The notes beneath the pieces are model-generated. The model was given only the letters and a program-made list of their open reading frames with translations, was not told the DNA's origin and searched no databases. Both the position numbers and the translations under genes were made by a program. From an uncultured beta proteobacterium (GTDB lineage Bacteria; Pseudomonadota; Gammaproteobacteria; Burkholderiales; Rhodocyclaceae), in NCBI GenBank assembly GCA_903917505.1, contig CAIXAY010000020.1:1-10554 (forward strand): a DNA stretch of 10,554 nt, given 5' to 3'. Shown here piece by piece: positions 6,432 through 10,554 of this stretch (the stretch's first letter is position 1; each line of letters starts with the position of its first letter).

Positions 6432-8416
6432 GCCGTGTTTCTCCGTAACGAAGTCAAGCGTCCGATGCATTCTTTCAGTTGCTGCAGTTGTTCCGGCTTG
6501 CCCTTGCCGTAATGCAGGTCGGCGAAGTGGCCGGCGGCTTCCCGGGTCACTTCGCCCAGTTCCGGCCGCTCGCGCGCCACACGCGCGGCAAAGGCGAGCG
6601 GCCCTTCCCAGTCGGCGCGGGCAATTCCCAGCCTTTTGAGCCTGGCGCACAGGCGTTGCCAAGCACGCTGCGCCGGGGGTGCCGTACTGCGCCGGTAGAG
6701 TGTACACCCGGTAAGCAGCAGCAGTGCCAAGCCGCACAGCGTCGCCAGCGTCGCCGTCATGTTGCGCCAGTCGGGTTCCCTTAGCCCCAGCCTGATGAGC
6801 ACTTCGCGTTGCCGCTGCGGATTGTACCCGAGTACCCACTGGTTCCAGGCATTGTTGGCTGCTTCCCAGCGGTTGCGCAGGTCGCGCAGCCAGTCGGCGT
6901 CGATGCGCACCAGTGCGGGCAAGGGATCGCCGGCGGGCAGCGCGGCCTCGATACCCTGCTCGATGCGCGAAGGGGCGACGGCCGCCGTCGGGTCGACGCG
7001 CACCCAGCCCCGGTCGGCCAGCCAGATCTCGGCCCAGGCATGGGCGTCGGACTGGCGTACGGTGAGGTAGCCATCGACCGGATTGATCTCGCCGCCCTGG
7101 TAACCGGCCACCACGCGCGCCGGCACGCCGGCGGCACGCATGAGGAAGACGTAAGCCGAGGCGAAATGCTCGCAGAAGCCGCTGCGCGTGACGAAGAGGA
7201 AATCATCGACGGCGTGTTCGCCGAGCAGCGGCGGTTGCAGCGTGTAGAAGAAATCTTCCTGGCGGAAATAGAGCAAGGCCGCGTTGGATATCCGTTCCGG
7301 CGTTTTGAACTTTTCCAGCCACTCGGCGGCCAACTCGCGCGTCCGCGGATCGAGTGCGCGCGGCAGGCGCAGCGCCTGTTGCAGCATGGCCTGGCTTTCC
7401 TCGCGGTTGGCTACGGCGTCGATGGCCGAGGTGAAGGCATAGCGCGCGCGGTTGCGTACCGGTTCCCGGGCCAGGGTTTCGAGCGTCGAGGTCAATGCGC
7501 TGTCGTCCGGCAGGGAAACCGGCAGGTCGAGCGGCAGCAGCCAGCGCAGGTTGTGCGCTTCGAGCGTGATGACATAGCTGTAGGCCTTGCCGCTGGCTTC
7601 GACTACGGGTGCTTTACCCGTCCTCTGGAAGTAGGTTGGGCGGGCACGCCAGGTCTGGCCGTCGTAGTCGTTGAACACCGGGCCGCGCCAATAGAGCGAT
7701 GATTTTTCCGGGAGCTCGCCGGAAAACTGGACACGGAAGGCGATGGCGCCGGACTGGATCAGGTTGTCCAGCGAGCCCGGCGACATGCGGTCGGAAAGCC
7801 CGGTGAGACCGGAATAGGCATCCTGCGGCAGCCCCCATAGCGGGCCGGTGACGCGCGGAAAGAGGAGGAAGATGATGAGCATGAAGGGCATGGCCTGCGC
7901 CAGCAGGAGAGCGGCGTAGCGCAGGATGGCGCGGAGCGGCTGGGCACCGCCGTGTAGGCGCAGGAGCGTGGCGGTGAGCAGGGTAGTGCTGGCGAGCAGC
8001 CACAGCCCGGTCGGGATGCTTTGCGAGTAGAAGTAGTGGGTCAGCAGCAGGAAGAAGCCGAGCATGACGACCACCATGGCATCACGCCGCGTGCGCATCT
8101 CCATGGGTTTGAGCGCCATGAAGAAGACCAGCAGGGCGACGCCGGCATCGCGGCCGAGCAGGGTGCGGAACTGCCAGGCGATTCCGGCAACCCCGGCGAG
8201 CGCCAGCAATGCCAGCAGCCAGCGGGAAGGCAGTCGCGCGTCCTGTCGCCATAGCCCGCTGCGCCACAGCAGCACGCTGCCGGAGAGCAGTGACAGCCAG
8301 AGCGGAAGGTGGCTGCCGTGCGGTGCCACCGTGGCGATGGCCACGGCGAGCAGCCAGGGAATTTCAGCCTTGTCGAGGCTGACCACAGCGACGGGTCGGG
8401 CGGCCGGTTTACGCAT
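6428..8416 (-). CDS. tgpA: TgpA-like membrane protein with periplasmic transglutaminase domain
   Basis: This 662-residue protein has the full TgpA architecture. The N-terminal membrane part (DUF3488 type) has about five to six hydrophobic segments within residues 18-187. A periplasmic region leads to a transglutaminase core at about 395-480, with the complete triad C415 (RSGFCEHFA), H459 (SDAHAWAEIW) and D475 (RVDPTAA). A further membrane helix lies at about 554-574 and a DUF4129-like cytoplasmic tail at about 577-640. Pseudomonas TgpA is about 668 residues and is reported to be needed for viability; its natural substrate is not settled. The open frame reaches back to 8596, but that part overlaps the DUF58 gene, so the ATG at 8416 (MRKPAARP) is chosen, overlapping the DUF58 stop by 8 bases. 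No clear ribosome binding site is present, so translation is probably coupled. Confidence 0.93.
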   Translation of the reverse strand: MRKPAARPVAVVSLDKAEIPWLLAVAIATVAPHGSHLPLWLSLLSGSVLLWRSGLWRQDARLPSRWLLALLALAGVAGIAWQFRTLLGRDAGVALLVFFMALKPMEMRTRRDAMVVVMLGFFLLLTHYFYSQSIPTGLWLLASTTLLTATLLRLHGGAQPLRAILRYAALLLAQAMPFMLIIFLLFPRVTGPLWGLPQDAYSGLTGLSDRMSPGSLDNLIQSGAIAFRVQFSGELPEKSSLYWRGPVFNDYDGQTWRARPTYFQRTGKAPVVEASGKAYSYVITLEAHNLRWLLPLDLPVSLPDDSALTSTLETLAREPVRNRARYAFTSAIDAVANREESQAMLQQALRLPRALDPRTRELAAEWLEKFKTPERISNAALLYFRQEDFFYTLQPPLLGEHAVDDFLFVTRSGFCEHFASAYVFLMRAAGVPARVVAGYQGGEINPVDGYLTVRQSDAHAWAEIWLADRGWVRVDPTAAVAPSRIEQGIEAALPAGDPLPALVRIDADWLRDLRNRWEAANNAWNQWVLGYNPQRQREVLIRLGLREPDWRNMTATLATLCGLALLLLTGCTLYRRSTAPPAQRAWQRLCARLKRLGIARADWEGPLAFAARVARERPELGEVTREAAGHFADLHYGKGKPEQLQQLKECIGRLTSLRRNTA

Positions 8417-9359
8417 AAAGGGCCAGGGCTTCGAGGCAGGCATCGCGATGCACGGCGCCCAGTGCCGGCTCGATGTCGCAGGTAGGCAGGCGCAAGCCGT
8501 AACGGATTTGCTGCTGTTCCGCGCTGAGAATCCAGCCGGCCAGGATCGACAGGCGTGTTTCGATATCTTTTTCTGCCGAAGTTGATTCCCAGTCAAGCAT
8601 CAACTGTTCCGCTGATCCGCCAGCGAACTGCTTGACCAGCAAGGGGCGGTGATCGATGTCGCGCGCCACGGCCTTCCAGGCAATGTGCCGCGGCGAGTCG
8701 TTCGGCTGGCGCAGGCGCAGTCCGGTGAAATCTTCATCGCCGCTGTCGCCACGCCGTTGACCGGTGTGCGCTACGGCAGACGGTGGCGGCAGTGGCGATT
8801 CGATCGGCTTGGGGAAGACCAGACAGGAGAGCCGTGGATGCGGGTAACTCCAGGCGTGAAACAGGCCGAGCGGGTAGCGCGTCGATAGCGTGATGCGACC
8901 CGGGTCAAGACGGCCGCGCGTTGGCGCCGGGCAGGGAATGGCGATGATCGCTTGCGCGTTGGCCGGAATATCGAGACTGACACTCTCGTGTTCGCCAAAG
9001 GCCAGATTGAGCGAACGACGATCCTGACACTGGGTATTTTCCAGAAGCATGTGGAAACGGGCGGTTCCCCCGGCAAAAACGGACTCGGCACGTCCGGGGC
9101 TGAGGCGCAGGGCAACCAGGTTGCGGAAGGTATGCACCATCGTCACGATGCCCAGACCGGCGAGCAGAAAAACCAGGGCATGACCGAGACTGAGGTTGTA
9201 ATTGACGGCGCCGATCAGCATCAGGCAAAGCACGGCAGCAAACAGCAGGCCGCTACGCGCCGGGATGATGAAGATGCGGCGCTGGGTGAGGACGATCGGC
9301 AGGTGTTCGTCAGGCTTGAGGCGGAACAGCCATTGCCGGAACGGCGTGAGGATGGGCAT
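8409..9359 (-). CDS. DUF58 domain-containing membrane-anchored protein
   Basis: DUF58 proteins are encoded next to MoxR ATPases in many bacteria and are thought to work with them; their biochemical role is unknown. The 316-residue protein has two hydrophobic segments close together (about 36-53 and 59-76) after a basic N-terminus. A beta-rich region follows (about 85-185), then the DUF58 signature GDEDFTGLRLRQPNDSPRHI, continuing AWKAVAR, at about 207-233. The rest is a short alpha/beta tail, possibly a partial von Willebrand A-like fold. Its ATG shares one base with the moxR stop (TGATG, 9361-9357) and its end overlaps the tgpA start by 8 bases, so the three are surely co-transcribed. The length is usual for the shorter DUF58 type found with TgpA. 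Confidence 0.92.
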   Translation of the reverse strand: MPILTPFRQWLFRLKPDEHLPIVLTQRRIFIIPARSGLLFAAVLCLMLIGAVNYNLSLGHALVFLLAGLGIVTMVHTFRNLVALRLSPGRAESVFAGGTARFHMLLENTQCQDRRSLNLAFGEHESVSLDIPANAQAIIAIPCPAPTRGRLDPGRITLSTRYPLGLFHAWSYPHPRLSCLVFPKPIESPLPPPSAVAHTGQRRGDSGDEDFTGLRLRQPNDSPRHIAWKAVARDIDHRPLLVKQFAGGSAEQLMLDWESTSAEKDIETRLSILAGWILSAEQQQIRYGLRLPTCDIEPALGAVHRDACLEALALYA

Positions 9360-10327
9360 CAGGCAAGCGGTATGGTGCGGATCAGCTGGGTTATGTCTTC
9401 GGGACGGGCATGGCTGGCACTGTTGGCCAGACGCAGCCGGTGACAGGCGACGCCGGGCAAAACGGCCTGCACGTCCTCGGGCAGCACCATCGTCCGTCCG
9501 TCGATGAAGGCCCAGGCGCGGGCCGCGGCAAGCAGGGCGAGGGCGGCGCGCGGACTCAGACCGTGAATGAACTTCGGGCTGTGACGCGTTGACTCTATCA
9601 GCGTTTGCAGATAGTCGAGCAGTGCCGGCGAGGCATGGACGGCAGCGGCCTGCCTTTGCAGCGGAGCGAGCTGGTCGGGTGAAAAGCAGGCGGCCAGTTC
9701 GGGCAGATGCTCGCGCCGGCCGCCACCTTCGAGCAGCGCCCGTTCTGCGTCGCGATCCGGGTAGCCGAGTTCGATGCGCATCAGGAAGCGATCGAGTTGT
9801 GATTCCGGAAGCGGGAAAGTGCCAATCTGGCTGGAAGGATTCTGCGTGGCGATGACAAAGAAAGGTTCGGGCAGCGGGCGGGTTTCGCCTTCGGTGGTGA
9901 CCTGCCGTTCTTCCATGGCTTCGAGCAGGGCACTCTGCGTTTTCGGGGTGGCGCGGTTAATCTCGTCGGCCAGCAGGACCTGCGAGAACAGGGCGCCGGG
10001 GAGAAATCTGAATTCGCTGCGTTCGCGGTCGAAAATCGAAATGCCGATAACATCGGCCGGCAGCATGTCGCTGGTGAACTGGATACGCGAGAACTGCAGT
10101 CCGAGCAGACGGGCCAGAGTATGCGCCAGCGTTGTCTTGCCGACACCGGGCAGGTCTTCGATCAGCAGATGGCCGCGTGCCAGCAGGCAGGTCAGGGCGA
10201 GCCGTATCTGCGGCTCCTTGCCGAGGATGATCTGATTGGCGGCGGCAATGATTTCGGCGACGGTGGATTGTTTTCCGGTAACTTGCATTGTTGTAGTAAT
10301 CAAGTGATTGGGCTGATAATGAGTCAT
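9359..10327 (-). CDS. MoxR-family AAA+ ATPase
   Basis: MoxR ATPases are cytoplasmic AAA+ proteins, often acting as chaperones for assembly or activation of partner complexes. The 322-residue protein has Walker A EDLPGVGKT (57-65), Walker B VLLADEIN (117-124, D121-E122), sensor 1 ATQNP (N163), an arginine-finger candidate in LPESQLDRF (R180) and sensor 2 LSPRAAL (R260), so it should be active. AAA_3 (about 50-185) and the AAA lid (about 245-310) are both present. The start is uncertain: ATG 10327 gives the longest form, while ATG 10288 (MQVTGKQ) gives 309 residues. Neither has a clear ribosome binding site, and the first 13 residues of the longer form look unlike the family. A -10-like box at 10337-10342 would leave the first ATG almost leaderless, which favours 10288. 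It is the first gene of the minus-strand operon. Confidence 0.92.
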   Translation of the reverse strand: MTHYQPNHLITTTMQVTGKQSTVAEIIAAANQIILGKEPQIRLALTCLLARGHLLIEDLPGVGKTTLAHTLARLLGLQFSRIQFTSDMLPADVIGISIFDRERSEFRFLPGALFSQVLLADEINRATPKTQSALLEAMEERQVTTEGETRPLPEPFFVIATQNPSSQIGTFPLPESQLDRFLMRIELGYPDRDAERALLEGGGRREHLPELAACFSPDQLAPLQRQAAAVHASPALLDYLQTLIESTRHSPKFIHGLSPRAALALLAAARAWAFIDGRTMVLPEDVQAVLPGVACHRLRLANSASHARPEDITQLIRTIPLA

Positions 10328-10336
10328 GAAACAAGC

Positions 10337-10356
10337 ACTATATCCCGTCTCGACGG
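10337..10356 (-). promoter_or_regulatory. Possible -10 box with adjacent palindrome upstream of moxR
   Basis: On the minus strand TATAGT (10342-10337) matches five of six bases of the sigma-70 -10 consensus. No good -35 box lies at 16-18 bases. Just upstream is the perfect inverted repeat CCGTC-TC-GACGG (10345-10356), which could be an operator or a small hairpin. Transcription would start near 10330. This rests on short motifs only. Confidence 0.25.
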
Positions 10357-10391
10357 ACGCTAGGGTGTGTTCTCATTTGACGGACGGTCAC

Positions 10392-10493
10392 GCAAGCACC
10401 GGGCCGGGATGCAGCGCAAGGCGCCGTAAGCGCGGCGTGGTTATTCCACGCAAGCGCGCGGCAACGCAGCGAAGCGCCCGGCCCGGTGCTTGC
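10392..10493. repeat. Compound inverted repeat (17-base perfect arms) upstream of moxR
   Basis: Bases 10392-10408 (GCAAGCACCGGGCCGGG) are the exact reverse complement of 10477-10493. They enclose 68 bases with a second perfect hairpin at the centre: GCGTGG (10435-10440), loop TTATT, CCACGC (10446-10451). The spacer has reiterated GCAGCG, GCAAG and AAGCGC words. The element is GC-rich and a minus-strand frame across it (10544-10338) looks spurious. It has the form of a dispersed palindromic repeat; whether it recurs in this genome cannot be seen here. Confidence 0.6.
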
Positions 10494-10498
10494 CCTCC

Positions 10499-10554
10499 GG
10501 GTTGTTGCCCAATGCGCCCGATACGGCGTTGCTCGCCTCGCCAATGGAACAACC
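10499..10554. repeat. Second inverted repeat, cut by the window edge
   Basis: GGTTGTT (10500-10506) is the reverse complement of AACAACC (10548-10554), the last bases of the window. Inside lies a smaller stem, CGCC (10515-10518) with GGCG (10525-10528). It directly follows the 17-base element and probably belongs to the same repeat cluster, which may continue beyond the window. Confidence 0.4.

Noticed and set aside
6432..6839. Long N-terminal extension of the mltB frame to 6839
   Set aside because: It lies inside tgpA, is Arg/Ala-rich without family similarity, and would put the signal peptide about 140 residues into the protein.
5568..7702. Long plus-strand frames (5568-6512 and 6809-7702) opposite mltB and tgpA
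   Set aside because: They are antisense shadows of clearly recognised genes with complete catalytic motifs; the frames show no domains.
8417..8596. N-terminal extension of tgpA to 8596
   Set aside because: It overlaps the end of the DUF58 gene and has no TgpA-like sequence; the ATG at 8416 fits the family length.
5388..10327. A new defence or secretion system in the minus-strand operon
   Set aside because: MoxR, DUF58 and TgpA form a known set in ordinary chromosomes, MltB is a housekeeping envelope enzyme, and no nuclease, toxin or mobile gene is near.
10338..10544. 68-residue minus-strand frame at the right edge
   Set aside because: It runs across the perfect inverted repeats, has a biased Arg/Ala composition and no ribosome binding site; it is a typical false gene from a repeat.

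Overview
The window looks like chromosomal DNA of a Betaproteobacterium, most likely of the Rhodocyclales type (Azoarcus, Thauera, Dechloromonas, Accumulibacter and relatives). This is inferred from the high GC content, the protein sequences, the surE-pcm-nlpD-rpoS order and the style of the intergenic repeats. It cannot be fixed to a genus from the sequence alone. I see no rRNA, tRNA, CRISPR array or transposase gene. Eight intact genes plus a cimA fill about 94% of the window.

Left part, plus strand (41-5023): surE, pcm, nlpD and rpoS form a very tight operon. surE/pcm and pcm/nlpD overlap by ATGA, and nlpD/rpoS are 2 bases apart. The products deal with survival and stationary phase: a nucleotide phosphatase, an L-isoaspartyl repair methyltransferase, a cell-separation amidase activator lipoprotein and the general stress sigma factor. 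A 111-base gap with a hairpin separates rpoS from cimA. CimA is a citramalate synthase that feeds isoleucine synthesis from pyruvate and acetyl-CoA, and it has its own good ribosome binding site.

Middle (5024-5387): a 364-base gene-free gap between convergent genes. It starts with a terminator-like hairpin after cimA. It then holds an array of nested inverted repeats that resembles a dispersed non-coding repeat of Beta- and Gammaproteobacteria, and it ends with a hairpin beside the mltB stop.

Right part, minus strand (10327 down to 5388): moxR, a DUF58 gene, a tgpA-like transglutaminase and mltB, each overlapping the next by 1 to 8 bases. MoxR (AAA+ ATPase), DUF58 (membrane-anchored partner) and TgpA (membrane protein with a periplasmic transglutaminase domain) are a known gene set. 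The addition of a translationally coupled lytic transglycosylase, apparently not a lipoprotein and possibly starting at TTG, points to a shared role in the cell envelope.

Right edge (10328-10554): no credible gene. It holds a -10-like box beside a small palindrome upstream of moxR. Next to that is a compound repeat with a perfect 17-base inverted repeat enclosing a smaller hairpin, then another inverted repeat cut by the window edge.

The window is mostly well-known genes. The points most worth following are the two structured repeat elements, the coupling of mltB to the moxR-DUF58-tgpA set, and an AT-rich patch in nlpD where an rpoS promoter could lie.
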